In this document: one piece after another, positions 23,985 through 36,799 of the stretch | Position numbering within the stretch: position 1 is the first letter of the stretch | Layout: the number at the start of each line of letters is the position of its first letter | NCBI GenBank assembly: GCA_032207245.1 | Contig: CM063510.1 | Span: 153,702,021 to 153,766,020, forward strand | Source of the DNA: Pardosa pseudoannulata | Taxonomy: Eukaryota > Arthropoda > Arachnida > Araneae > Lycosidae | DNA length: 64,000 nt | Direction: 5' to 3' | The notes under the pieces: model-generated | The model's input: the letters and a program-made list of their open reading frames with translations, nothing else | Databases searched by the model: none | What the model was told of the DNA's origin: nothing | Position numbers and translations under genes: made by a program

Positions 23985-24883
23985 AGTAGGTTTTGATTTT
24001 TTAGAACCTTTATGTAGCAAAGAGTTGATCACAACACTTAGAACCAATCATTAAAAGTTAGTACTTTTTTTTTAATACAAGCAGTTTAAAACAGCATAAG
24101 TTTTACATTTGTTCATTTAAAATTAAATTGTGGTAATTTTCCTTCCTTTAACACAAAAAGGAAACATCCCAATTTCTCTTCAAATTAGCAGCAAATATAT
24201 TTTGCACCTTTATCATGATTTAACTTTTTGTTGATACTGGAACTTATTACAGTTGGTGTATTTTAAATAGGTAGTTCGAGGCCACTGATTTTCCCTTTAT
24301 TATGAAGTGTAACAATGATAGAGGGTTGACTTTACTCTACCATTTTTCTAATGGGTCTCATGCATTTTAAATAGGTTGTAGAGGCTGTAGTGCATATGTG
24401 TGTTTAGACTAATCTTTGAATGCTTAATAAAACTTTACAAAAATTTGAATTATTTCAGACCTTTAAAAAATAAAATAAATGAGAAACTATTCTTTTTACA
24501 GAAAAATTTAAATTTATATGTTATATCCCAACTTGTAGAATTTAAAAAATTCTACTGAACAGAGAAAACTAATTTTTTTGTCTGTGCAAGCATAGTTGTG
24601 TTATTTATAGAAAGAATTAATATTCAGATAGTTAAACATTTAACCAATTTTAATGAATAATTAAGTATAATTTTTCTTCAAATTTGTTTGATTTTTAAAA
24701 TTTATTATAGCTAAAATATTTCTTAGTTGTAATTCATTCTAAAGAACATAGATTTGGAATAGCTTGAATTTAAGTTGTTACTAAGTATTATAAATTAAAG
24801 TTATGTGAACGATAATTACATTTCTTTTTCAGAATTCTACTGTATTATTTTATGGTTTTGTAAGAATTGAAATGGATCTTAAA

Positions 24884-25978
24884 CAGGGTTCCCATGGTCC
24901 TTAAAAGTCTTTAAGAACTCCTTAATTTTAGCTTTAATTTTTAAGGGTCCTTAAAACTACTTAATTTTTGTCAAAGGTCCTTAAAAACTCCTTAATTTTT
25001 AAATTGGAATGCAATCAATTTCTTCCATGGAAGATATAAAAGAAAAAGTAGCTGAGTTACAGAACTTCAGCAAAAATATTTCTGAAACAAGAAAAGAAAT
25101 CTGTTGAACTTTCAAAATGAAATTATTTATGTATGTGAACTTGCATATTGGAAATTTCTTTGTAAATAGTAAATAAATATTTGTTAATATTCCTAACATT
25201 CTTTTACATCTTCTAGCCAAAAGTGCAGTATTAATATTAAAGAAAATCCTCAAATACATATATGTTGTCAGTATATTACTGTAGTAATTCAAAATTCCTT
25301 TGCTTGATATCCTTAAAAAATTAAGAAAATACTTTCAGTTTATTAGTACTTTTTATGGTCACGAGCTAGAAAACTTATTTCACACATAAATAATCTTTCA
25401 CATACTGAAAATGTTTAAAGCATAAAGTCAGCTACCCTTAACTAATAGCTAACAATCATGCAGATTTTAATTAAACAAAGCATGGAGGGTGGAGAGGAGG
25501 GATTTGTAGATATTTCAGTTACGGAAATTTAATTTTCCGTGCATTGAATGTAATAGAAAAGTCTAAAACTTTCTTCTTTCCCAGGGAATGTCAGGTATAA
25601 TCAGCTAGTATATACATACATATATATATCAGTCATTTCTAAACCCTCAGAAAGTACTGTTTATAATATTGTATTTTATTCACAATTTATTTTTAATTTG
25701 ATCACTCAAAAAAATTTTAGATGTGCACTTTTCAAAATAAGTTTTTGTCAAATAGATTTATCTTATATTGATTTTTAGGTATTTTTAAAAACATAATTCC
25801 AAAATATTGTAGGGCATTTATTGAACATGTCTTGTCTGGTTCATAATCATTAAAGTATCTTCCTCAGGAAATAGGGTTTATGTCGTTATGCAGCAAATTC
25901 AAGTAGGTCCTTATAAAAAGTTACTTTGGTCCTTAGGAAGTCCGTAATTTTTCTTCTGGAAAAAGAGTGGGAACTCTG
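24884..25978 (+). mobile_element. CAGGGTTCCCA-terminus element, 5-bp TSD, copy C
   Basis: 1095 bp from CAGGGTTCCCATGG to GAGTGGGAACTCTG, flanked by the perfect duplication TTAAA (24879-24883, 25979-25983). It matches copy B at both ends but carries about 325 extra bases (roughly 25025-25375). The same internal Helitron-like end (CAGCTAG) occurs at 25605-25608. Confidence 0.8.
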
Positions 25979-25984
25979 TTAAAT

Positions 25985-27588
25985 GTTTTACATTATTTTG
26001 TATAATTTTATTATGTCTTTAAGGGTTTATGATCTATCAACACAGTTGCACTTTCAGAATGCGAAGATTTAATTAGAAATTTTGGAATTTCATCTGAAGT
26101 ATTGAAAATAAATGTGCCTCTGCCTGCTTCTTAGTAACTTATGACTCAAAATGTGACCTTGAACCACCTATTGAAAAAACACTGACTAGTATCAGATGTT
26201 ACTCTACGTAATAATTTTCAGTATCAGTTCTTTTGAATCTGAGAGATATTAGTATATCTATTGTATATTTCAATGTAATCTTTTTGTAATTATAAGATAG
26301 CAAAATAATAGATATACATAGATTGCAAATGAACTTCTCGGGGTTGATAATTATTAGCGTTTATTCTGCTCTGTTGATTTGTTATGATTTTGATTTATCT
26401 CATTATGAAACACAGTTCTTTGATATTCTTGATAATGAAATTGATGAGATTTAAAATAGGAATGTGTGTTGTACATTGTTTTTGCATATCAACTTTTAAA
26501 TTGTTTGTTAGGTATGTGCTGGTATAACTAAATTTCAGTACAGAATTATATTTTTGTTTTAGCATTTAAAAAAATAGTACTTAAGAGTGAAAAAAAATTG
26601 TAGTATTTAAAAGGAAGAAATTATGCATCACTTGTATTTTAAATATAGTATTTGAGTATAAAGCATTTAAAAATGATGATTAATTGTAAGTTTTCAAAAT
26701 TTGTAATTGATCTATTATAAAATAATTCAAGTTCATTCTTGCAAAATATAAGCAGAAATTCATAATATAGATAGTGTAAAATGTCTTAACTATTTTTATT
26801 TTTTGAGATTTTCTTATAAAAAGTCTGAATATAAAAGTTAATTTATCTAAAAATGGAATTACTTTTAAGATTAGTTGTTAAGAAAAAAGTCAAGTGAATA
26901 TTCTTTCAAAGAATCAGGTTTTATTAGTTTTCTAAGAATTACTCTTGCAAAACTGCTTCAGGGAAAAAATAAAGTTATATTTTTTGTTGGAAGTTTTATT
27001 TGTTGTTGAAACATCTTGACTGTTTGTTCATATAATCAGTAAATATTGTTTTGTCCTTTTGACTTTTGTAAAATTTCATTGTTATTTATATAGAAACTAC
27101 ACAATATTGATGATATTTTGGCTTTTTTGGTTTAGTTAGAGGTTATTATTTTATGAATTTTTTCATTTAATGCAAGCAGCATTATATCCAATGAAAGCAA
27201 AAGTTTCTGCAGTATGGTGTTTTTCCAGTGAATTAATGTTAGTAAAACTAGGGATTTTATATTCATCCTTGATGAACATTTAAATTGGTTTCCACTAGTA
27301 ATAGTTTTTAAGTTTAGGAAAAGTTTAAAAAATAAAATTTCTTGCAGCTTAAAAAGTAATTGTCTGCTTTTGGAACTGTTGTATTTTACAGCTTGGTTAT
27401 CGTTTTTATTTTCTTAATATTTGTGTTACATTGTACATGTGGTTTGCAACACATAATCATAACATCGAGCTAGCTATTGCTCTAATTCAGCTTGGGTTTA
27501 TTGGCCAAATATCATGACTAAAAATTTTAAGATAAATATAATACTTTAATATATATTTACACTTTCATGTTTAAATGTCTCATTCCAG
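25985..27588. other. Intergenic AT-rich DNA
   Basis: Nothing supportable seen beyond generic AT-rich sequence. Confidence 0.4.
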
Positions 27589-27598
27589 ACTATATTCT

Positions 27599-27776
27599 GT
27601 CGAACGATGGCTGAATGGTTAGGGTGCTGGCCTTCGGAACCAGATTTTATGGGTTCGAATCCCACTTTTGCATGGATGTTCGTAGCCATTCAGAATCGGC
27701 TTTAAGCAGTAGGTCCCGGTCTCATTAGCCCTCGTGTTGCAAAAAGTAGACCATACTACTGCAAAAAACCAACCAT
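27599..27776 (+). mobile_element. tRNA-derived SINE, subfamily A
   Basis: Flanked by the 10-bp duplication ACTATATTCT (27589-27598, 27777-27786). Has the head GGTTAGGGTGCTGGCCTTCGG, the B-box GGGTTCGAATCCCAC and the A-type 3' part GTGTTGCAAAAAGTAGACC. The tail is degenerate. Confidence 0.93.
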
Positions 27777-28115
27777 ACTATATTCTAATCAGGATATGTA
27801 TGTGGCAAATATCATTAATATAAAAGATTAAATTCTTTCTAAAAATATGTTGGGGTGGGGTGACTTTAGACATAGAAAGAAGTTAATTCATGACTTATTT
27901 TGACCCAGGTGAAGTTGAGAGTTGAGTTAGAGTCATATGTGAGGAATCAATAAGGACAACTGGGGCATACATCTAAGGACGACAAGATGGGAGTCAGACA
28001 AGGGACAGCTGGGATGCCACGTTCAGGAATCCTGATCTCCAGTTCGGATACAGCTCTTCAACCAGACTCTTTCTCTTTTCTTAAATCTCCCTTTTATTTG
28101 CTTGTCACCCAATCA

Positions 28116-28921
28116 TCCCCTATATAATAATAGCCTAAGTTATCTGTACGTTTGTCCTCGATTTAATGAAGCGGTTGAACCTGGAAAGGATAGATGCATC
28201 CATAATTAGCAAAATTCAAAAAGAGTAATATTTATCTTCTCCTAAACTATAGATCCGATTCTAAAATAAATTGGTAGAAATATGCTTCATATCACTGCAA
28301 AAAATACTGCCTCCTTTAAAACGTTCGAAATCCACCCCTTCCCTCTTTTCGAGCTTTTAATGTCATTATTTCAACTCCTATTTTCCCTGGTTAAGAGCAA
28401 GCAATTAAATTTATCAATTTATACCATAATAAATAGGCAAAAATAACATTTTTCTAGCATTATGACGTCATTCATTTAACCATCTCATTGAATCGTTTCT
28501 TATTTTAAATTCTGCCTTATTTTCATACATTTTATCATTGATCTTAGATATTACGTAAATAATTTTATTTTATATTTGGCTTAAATAATAAGGCAATTTG
28601 TCACAACATCACAAACTACTCTAATGCCCTTCCCATTTATTTTCATGTTTACAACAGCCAATAGACAAAAAAAACTGCCCTTCCGTTTGAAACTAAAGCC
28701 AGAATTGTCATAATTTGAGAATTTGCCATACTGCTTGAAATTGCCTTATAGATTAGGTACATATAGGATAATTTTAAATTGAATCATCAATTATTTTTTG
28801 TTGCAAGATAATTCTCAGACAAAAAACAAACCATTTTTTTTTACCTGACTCATAAGGTACTTTTCAATTTTGGAAAATTAAAAATTTTACTGATCTCGTG
28901 ATATGACGGGCTATATGCTAG
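28116..28921 (+). mobile_element. Non-autonomous Helitron, copy 2
   Basis: Starts TCCCCTATATAATAATAGCC after A and ends GGGCTATATGCTAG before T. It is collinear with the Helitron at 11516-12319 but interrupted by a short MITE near 28592-28752, and it appears shortened internally elsewhere. Confidence 0.85.
28592..28752. mobile_element. Small MITE with AAGGCAATTT ends
   Basis: About 160 bp with inverted ends (AAGGCAATTT / AAATTGCCTT) that splits the Helitron motif AAATAAT/AGATTAGG, intact in sister Helitrons near 11894 and 41890. A second copy lies near 38190-38348, sharing CCCTTCCGTTTGAAACTAAA. Confidence 0.75.
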
Positions 28922-28971
28922 TTTTTTAAATTCAATGTGATTGTCCATAGCAATATATTTTGGGATATAAC

Positions 28972-29601
28972 CAGGGCCGTAGCCAAAAATTATTTTCGGA
29001 GGGGGACATTGTTTTTTGTGAAGGATACTTTAATAAAACTACAGGTTTTCTTAAGTATGTATACTCCTAATCAATATCATAATAGAATGGGATTTTAAAA
29101 TTATCAAGATGATTTAAAATGGTATAATGAACAAATTTATAGCCTTGAATGAGTAATGTAGTAACTACACAATGAATTTAATAGTAAAATTAACGTGGAA
29201 AATATATAAACTATACATAGTATTAAATTCTAATTTTTAAAACAGAAGTATAGCTAAAGAAAAAGAATAATTTTGAAAGAAAATGAAAATATTCAAATTT
29301 TTACTTCATATTATAAAATATGCTTTTTTTTAAATTTTCACCAAAGAATTTTTACAATTTCTTTCAATTGTGCAACAATATTGTGATGAGTAGCCTAAAG
29401 TGCTAGTCAATCTGTTCTTACATGTCGAATCCAATTTGCACCTTCTCCTTCACTTATTGTCACTGCCCACTAGCCCACTATTGTCTATGCACAGCTAGGC
29501 AGATGACACACACACATGGTCCATTTTCTTTCCACAAACGGTATATTAAAATTTCGGAGGGGGACCAGTCCCCTAAATCCCTCCCCTTGGCTACGGCCCT
29601 G
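28972..29601. mobile_element. DNA transposon remnant, CAGGGCCGTAGCC termini
   Basis: 630 bp with inverted ends CAGGGCCGTAGCCAA and TTGGCTACGGCCCTG, and G-rich subterminal blocks (GGAGGGGGACC). The flanks GATATAAC and GATTAACC are nearly the same 8-mer with a one-base shift, compatible with an old hAT-type insertion. No transposase. Confidence 0.75.
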
Positions 29602-29691
29602 GATTAACCCTTTTGTTATTTGCTTACTATGAGCATTCTTGATCCTTACTCAGATGTAATCCAGTGTCTTATATTAATTTCCATGGTTTCC

Positions 29692-30465
29692 ATGCACCTG
29701 GTAAGTCAGGGAAAATCATGGAATTAGACAATGGATTAATTTTATCATGGAAAGTCTTGATTTTTCAAGTAAAATGAGTAAAAGTCGTGGAAAGTCATGG
29801 ATTCGCTAAACTACCGATTAAAAAAATGCATTAAATTGTTTAATTCTATTTTTATTTCTCATCTGGCTGAAGTTACTGAGTTTGGTATTTATGTATTATC
29901 CTATTGACCATATTACCAAGTAAAATTTGTTCACCAAGGAAACTCAAAACAAGAAAGCTTAATGGGTGGGCAAATATATATTATTCTGGTTTTTTCTTAA
30001 ATTGTAGATTAAAATTTTAATATAATAATAATTATTTTTTAATAAAAATTAGTGAAGATTTTTGCACAAAATATAAGTTTATCTCCAGGAATATTGTATA
30101 TAAACATTATAAGGTTATATTTGGCTATTATTCATGGTCACCTGGATAATACCAAAGTACCCTGAATTCAAATTTGAAACATTTTGAAAAATTGCTGTAT
30201 GATTAAACTTAGGTATGTAGATACAACAATTTATTTTTATGTATGTGAGTTTATTAACTACTTATAAAGTAAGTTTATAGTTTTTTTTATAATAATATTC
30301 CTGTAATTTCTTTTAAAGCATATATTTTATTTGTATGTACATCAGAAGTTTTATTCATATATACTTTAACGAAAGCTTTTTAAAGTCATGGAAAATGATC
30401 TGCTAAATCAGGGAAAGTCATGAAAAGTCATGGATTTGAAAAATTTTATTTTGGCAGATACCCTG
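29692..30465 (+). mobile_element. CATGGAAAGTC repeat, copy 2 (774 bp)
   Basis: Collinear with 14605-15381 over its whole length: same start (GGTTTCC..GCACCTGG) and end (GGCAGATACCCTG). AATTTCC lies immediately before and AATTTCCC immediately after, a possible duplication. Confidence 0.8.
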
Positions 30466-31596
30466 AATTTCCCATAGGAATCTCTTCCATTTGCAGGGGG
30501 TACAGGTCCTGATCTTTTGGCCTTATGTCTTCCCTGTATACTGCATCTTAACGTGCCAATCATCAATTTGTTTGAGTTCATTAAAAAATAGGCATCTTGC
30601 AGAGTATGTGAATTCAGTTACTTCTTCTGCCTTCTCAAATTTCCTTCACAGTTACCACTTGCTATGGATACATATGTATTTGTGTTGCCTTGATTAACTT
30701 AATGCAATTTGAATAAAATTTTATTGATTTTGAACTGTACTTATAAAGTGTAATATTTCTTATCACATTTATGAAAAGTTTTTAAATATAAATGTATTAT
30801 GTATTGTTTGTAATGAAAAGAAAAGGAACAAGTTAATTATTTATGTGCACATTTATAAGTTTTTTTCCCTGGTGCATGTGTACATATGTAATAGATTTTA
30901 ATGTAACTCTCATGAGAACATATTGTTTTATTTTTCACCAAAAATTTTTCATTGCTTAATTACAACTTGATAATTATTTGCATTTTAAAACATTTATTTT
31001 ATTTTTAAAGTTAATTTGTCAAACAGCAACAGTGGGTGTAATTTTGAAGCATTTAAGGTGTGCATTAAGAGATATTGCAATTTAAAAGGGTTAATTTTAA
31101 AAGAAAGTTTATTATAATTTGAAAATATTTCTTATTTTAGCTTACTTGAAAAATTTCTGGTAAAAGTAGTCAGAAGTGAAGTTAATTCAGATAAGGGTAA
31201 AAAACTTTATTTTCTGTTCTTAGCTTGACTGTGAGGCATTAGTGACAATAAGAACATCATTCAACAAACTTTATTTTATTCGGTAAGAAAGTAAAAGGAA
31301 AGTAAGTTATTTCATTAAGTGGAATAAAATTGTTTTGAGTCGTGATTTGATAACTACAGAAGAGAGATTTTAATACCTTACTTTAAGTCTTTAAATATAT
31401 ATAGACAATCAAAGGATAATTTTTAAACATAAAAATAGGTTTTTAGTTGGTTGTTGCTGATTTCAATCAAAGTTAATGTATAAATGGTTTTTAATTTAAA
31501 TTTGTATTAGACAAAATATCAGGGGTGAGTTAAGTGACTTGTAGATTGTAAAGGCACTAAATTCTCATACATTCTTAAAATTCTGTAATACTATCA

Positions 31597-32359
31597 CAGT
31601 TTCCGTGCACCTGGAAAATCATGGATTTAGACAATGTGTCAATTTTGTCATGGAAAGTCTTGATTTTTCAAGTAAAATGAGTAAAACTCATGGAAAGTCA
31701 TGGATTCACTAAACTACCAATTTAAAAAAAAATGCATTGAATTATTTAATTCTATTTTTACTTGTCATTTGGCTGAAGTTACTGAGTTTGGTACTTATGT
31801 ATTATCCTATTGATCATATTGCCAAGCAAAATTCATTCACCAAGGAAACTCAAAGCAAGAAAGCTTAATGGGTGGATAAATGTATTTTATTCTGGTTTTT
31901 TCTTAAATTGTAGATTAAAATTTTATTAATATAATAATTATTTTTTAATAAAAATTAAGATTTTTGTAGAAAATATAAGTTTATCTCTAGGGCTATTGTA
32001 TATAAACATTATAGGGTTATCATATTTTGGCTATTATTCATGGTCACCTCAATAATACCTAAGTACCCTGAATTCAAATTGGAAACATTTTGATTGAAAA
32101 ATTGCTATATGATTAAACTTAGGTATGTAGATACAACAATTTATTTTTATGTATGTGAGTTTACTAACACTTATAAGTTTACAGTTTTTTTTATGATAAA
32201 ATTCCTGTAATTTCTTTAAAAGTATATATTTTATTTGTATGTACATCAGAATTTTATTCATATATACTTTAACGAAAGCTTTTTAAAGTCATGGAAAATG
32301 ATCTGCTAAAATCAGGGAAAGTCATGGATTTGAAAAATATTATTTTGGCAGATACCCTG
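31597..32359 (+). mobile_element. CATGGAAAGTC repeat, copy 3 (763 bp)
   Basis: Collinear with 14605-15381 and 29692-30465, from CAGTTTCCGTGCACCTGG to GGCAGATACCCTG, with small internal deletions. Confidence 0.8.
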
Positions 32360-32891
32360 TATTATATAATTTCACAATATTTATAATTTAAAATCTATAA
32401 GTAGATCATAGGTATTGTGTTTATGCATGTAAAAATGCAGTTTTTAAAAATATGTTACTAATTTTAAACTAAAGTCTAAATGCATTTTGAGGATGGTCAT
32501 AATTCCCTGCCCCATATTTGTAAAGTTTCTAATTTATTTCCAATTGATTATGGAATTCATCTATTAAAACTTTTACTTCAGTTGTGCATTTAAAGTTTAT
32601 TTAGATAGTATGTAAAGTTAAAAAAATAAAAAATAGTTTACTTTAAAATTATCCCCTCTTTTTTTTATAAATATATGTGATTTATTTGAATTATTTATTT
32701 TAGAGGATAAAACTTATAGCTGTTTTAATTTTTCCATTTACAAATGCAAAAATGGATGTGGAGTTATAATCATACATACTAGACTGTTCAGAGAGCTATG
32801 GTTGTGAAATAATAAAATTTAAACTTTACAATAATTGCAATTTCTATTTACTTATGAATTGTCCTTTGTTGGAGATTTCAAAATTATCTCT

Positions 32892-33065
32892 GCCGAACGA
32901 TGGCCGATTGGTTAGGGTGCTGGCCTTCAGTACCGGAGTTCGTGGGTTCGAATCCCACAGTGGCATGGATGTTCGTAGCCGTTCGGAATCGGCTGTAAAC
33001 TGTAGGTCCCGGTCTCATTAGCCCTCGTGTTGCAAAAAGTAGACCGTAGCACTCCAAACCAAACC
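32892..33065 (+). mobile_element. tRNA-derived SINE, subfamily A, well preserved
   Basis: 174 bp with a perfect 12-bp duplication AAAATTATCTCT (32880-32891, 33066-33077). Carries head GATGGCCGATTGGTTAGGG, B-box GGGTTCGAATCCCAC, body GTTCGTAGCCGTTCGGAATC and tail CCAAACCAAACC. Close to the family consensus, so probably young. Confidence 0.96.
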
Positions 33066-33232
33066 AAAATTATCTCTAAATATTAAATTTAAATCCGGTA
33101 GAATCTTGAATGATTCTATGTGTATTAATTATTTAAGAAGTGATTTCATTGAGTAAATATATATGCAAAAATTTAGCTGTAATTAAAGTATAAAACCGTA
33201 AGACCTTAAACAAAATGGCAGCAGTTATTATG

Positions 33233-33894
33233 CAGGGTGTCTAACCACTAGAAATTACCTGGGAATTTGGCAATTCTGGAAAGGTAAGGGAAATTGTGAA
33301 AATTATTTTAATAATCAGGGAATTTTCAACAAAAAATGGTTTGAAAAATAATGGATTACATTGATCAAAAATGTTTAAAAAAAAATACCCATGTACATTC
33401 TTTTAGAAATGTTTATTTGCTGTTAAATGAGAATACAGAGAAATGAAAAAAAAAAAAAAACGAGCAACTGAAGCTCAATAGAAAAATATCAAATCTGATT
33501 AAAAAACAATTAAAACAAAAATTGTGAATAATCAAAGAACCTAACAAGGAAATGAATGCTATCATGGAGAAATTGAATCTTTAAAATAATAATGTACAAT
33601 TTTTTATTAACAAACTAGAAAATTTTAAATAAATATAAATGTATAAAACAACTGCATGAGTTGCCATTGATTCTTTAATAATTGTTTTAAGAAAATTCAT
33701 TAGTCCTCTGTTTTTCACACAGGTTAATCTAAACACCCTAAAGACACAAAATATTTCTAAGTTCTAAATGCATTGGAATTTTATTTATGTATATTAAAAT
33801 CTAATATATATACCTTATAAAAAAGTTACTTTGGTCCTTAGAAAGTCCTTAAAAAGTCCTTAATTTTTGTTCTGGAAAAAGAGTGGGAACCCTG
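33233..33894 (+). mobile_element. Composite DNA transposon, CAGGGTGTC ... GGGAACCCTG
   Basis: The left end CAGGGTGTCTAACC and the inside match the repeat at 22555-23060; the right end (CCTTAATTTTTGTTCTGG..GTGGGAACCCTG) is that of the CCTTAA family at 23215 and 24884. TATG occurs directly outside both ends. It looks like a hybrid of two transposon families. Confidence 0.6.
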
Positions 33895-35019
33895 TATGCA
33901 TCCATACCTCTAGTGATTTTATTTATCAAAATTTGTTCAGTAATTTTTATTTTTTTGTGCGACCTTAAAATGTGTTTATTTCTGCTTAATTCTATACAAA
34001 AAATTCTGATATTAACTATCTTTTATTAAATAAACTCTAATGGTTGAAATACACAGCAATTGACTATTATGCAAGAAGTATTTTTTTTAAAAAAGCGAAC
34101 CACTGTTTTAAAGCGATGAGTTCTTTTATTTTTGTCAGTTTCAGGGAAAACAAATAATAGAAGGAAAGCTTTCATCCTTTTATAACATGTATCGAGAAAA
34201 TTTCTAGAATAATTTTATACTTATTCTGTTCTCATTATTAATTTATATATTTTTTCAGTGAGGAATGTAAATGTTAGCGTTCCAAACAGCCATTTTAATA
34301 TGAAAAATTTACAATGAATTTTTTGATGCAGTTTGACGTTGGATGTTTTGAATTGTTATTTTCCGATTAAGAAAATATTGCATTTTATATACGAACTTTT
34401 ATATGACATGAACCTTGTGTAGTGAAGGTGGAAAAGTAGATCATTCATTATCTGTATTACTTCTATGTTAATTTTATGTTTGCATGAATATTTCAAATGT
34501 TTTATTCTACATTTTATGTTACATGTTTTAGTTTCAGTCAGTCTGATGAGGTTAGTGATGTTTATTTTTAGCATTTTGTTATAGTACTGTATTTCTAGAT
34601 TTGGGATTGAATCGGAAGCATAAAGGGCATTTATTAATCCTAGTATTTAAGTACAAATGTGATGCATTCTGAAGATTGAGTTATTTTATAACGAAGGCTG
34701 ATATTTAATTCTGAAATGCATTCTATATTTTTTTTCTATCTGTTACAATTTTTATTATGTTTGGTATGTGGGGCATGCGTTCTGAAATGATGTACTTGAT
34801 GTATTGAATAGATAAAGAAAAAATATATTGTTTTGTGTCTCATGCGACTGTTTTTCCATTTCCTTTCTCGTATACCTAGTATGTACAATATGGTAATCAT
34901 CAAAAAATTCGGTCTCGAAATTGGCACGTTTTAGATCTCTCAAATTTGTGTATGTGTGTGTGTGTGGGGGGGGAGGATGAACAAAATGAAAAACCATTTT
35001 AGCATTATGCCTTAATGAA

Positions 35020-35110
35020 GGGATGGTGAACCTTTTTCAGTTAGTATGCCATTTAAATTAAGATTTATTATTTTCTTTGTCTAGTGTGTCATTTGTTATA
35101 TTTATTTTAA
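35020..35110 (+). mobile_element. Possible hAT MITE end fragment
   Basis: AGGGATGGTGAACCTTTTTCAG followed by GTATGCCATTTAAA resembles the start of abundant invertebrate hAT MITEs. No matching right end was found, so it is only a fragment. Confidence 0.35.
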
Positions 35111-35439
35111 AAATCATCTTTAAACCCCTATAATATACATAAATTTTTTTAATTTTTAAAATTATTTTCAGAATGGCAAAATCATCTCTAATATTTGAGA
35201 CATTGTTATTTGTGATTTTATAAACACATTGTTATTTGTGAATGCTAATTCATTAAAACAAATTAAGTATTAAACCATGGGAGGTATGACAATTATCCAT
35301 TTTTAACTCCAGTAATTAAAAAGATTTGATGACATTGTTATCTTTCTTACGAAAACAGGTAAAATATAGCAAAATATACAGAAAAAGTTAAATTTTCAGA
35401 CAGCGAATCAGCAAAACTTTTTATAGCCGAAGCAGGGTG

Positions 35440-35589
35440 GTTTTTTTTACATGTTCTTAAACAGTTAGCCAGATGGCACCTACATTTTGCATTAGGCATG
35501 GAACGTTTTCTTTTGACAAATGGTCTTGTAGAATTTCGGGAGGAGACCGCCCCCCCCCAAAACCCTCCTCCTTGTCTACAGCTTTGTAA
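35440..35589 (+). mobile_element. Degenerate right half of the CAGGGCCGTAGCC element
   Basis: Aligns with 29470-29601: GCCAGATGGCAC.., then TAGAATTTCGGGAGGAGACC and CCCTCCTCCTTGTCTACAGC. More diverged than the complete copy; the left end is missing. Confidence 0.55.
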
Positions 35590-35766
35590 TATATACCTCT
35601 TAAGTGACATTCTTTTTTAAATTCAGTTTTTGTTTAATGTAGAAGCCTTTTTATCTTGTCACTCTTTTAGACTGTTCTTCTTAAAAAATCAAATCGTCTG
35701 AATCCATAAAGGAGATGATATGGATGCTTTCCTTCTCCAAAAAATTAATTCTCCCATGTATTGAAA

Positions 35767-35794
35767 TCTCTCTCTCTCTCTCTCTCTCTCTCTT
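35767..35794. repeat. (TC)n microsatellite
   Basis: About 13-14 TC units. Confidence 0.95.
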
Positions 35795-35954
35795 TCATAT
35801 CACTTTATTAAAATATAAGAAACCCAAAGTCAAATTATGCCCTAGTTGCAATTTATTTTAGATTCTCTCTTTATAACTCAACCAAACCACGTACTTTCCC
35901 CCAAAAACGTGTGTCCCCTACAGGAACTTAGTGGAACATAGTAGAGGGGGGGGG

Positions 35955-36137
35955 GCCGAACGCTGGCCGATTGGTTAGGGCGCTGATCGTCGGTACCAGA
36001 GTTCGTGGGTTCGAATCCCACTATGGCATGGATGTTCGTAGCCGTTCGGAATCGGCTTTAAGCAGTAGGTCCCGGTCTCATTAGCCCTCGTGTGCAAAAC
36101 AGTAGACCGTAGCGCTCCAAACCAGACCGAACCAGAC
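35955..36137 (+). mobile_element. tRNA-derived SINE, subfamily B
   Basis: Inserted in a G-rich site: AGAGGGGGGGGG precedes and AGAGGGGGGGG follows, a purine-run target duplication. Carries the B-type variants GCGCTGATCGTCGGTACCAG and GTGTGCAAAACAGTAGACCG. The tail holds CCAGACCGAACCAGAC. Confidence 0.93.
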
Positions 36138-36799
36138 AGAGGGGGGGGAAGACACTAGTCACCCTTTCTGTCCTACTAAATGGTATGAGGACGCTCTTGC
36201 TCATTTATGAATCGGCCTTTAATGACTGGTAGTCTTGGAGATACGTTCTTTTTTTTAATGTTGCTTTGAGTTTCAATGTAAGGTAAAGTTCAAATCCAAA
36301 ATACCTTTCATTTCGAATTGCAGTATAAAAACGTAGTCGTGATATATTTCGTAACCGGTCATGGTTATTTTCCGTACTATTTAAATAAGCATTGGTAAAT
36401 TGGATACCCAACTGCGTCCATGTGGCATAACATTATATTATACAAGTGAATCTTGTATATTTTCTCCCCAATATATTAAAAAAGTGAAACTGAATCATTG
36501 AACCAGTACTTTAAACGCATAGAAACAGTGAATATTAATTTATTTTTACGCGTTTTTAATCGGTTATTACTTAAAACTATTTTAATCAATTAATGTTTAG
36601 TAAATACGAACTGTAAATAATTGCTAGGTTAATTAATAAGTGTTTTTTTTAATAATGGAGCCAAAAATTGTACTACTTAAAATCATTTCACTTAGAACAA
36701 GTAAAAATATTGTATTTCTAAAATTTGCAATTGCCTTTGTAATTTGTAAAATATTTGTGTATATTATTTTTGTAAAATATTTTAATGTTTTTGTTGATT

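Noticed and set aside
24999..25292. 97-residue minus-strand frame inside copy C of the CAGGGTTCCCA element
   Set aside because: It is absent from copy B, has no domain and is AT-rich low-information sequence.
32900..32960. Possible tRNA gene (A-box and B-box present)
   Set aside because: It is the head of a SINE with target-site duplications and a 3' body; the acceptor stem does not close.
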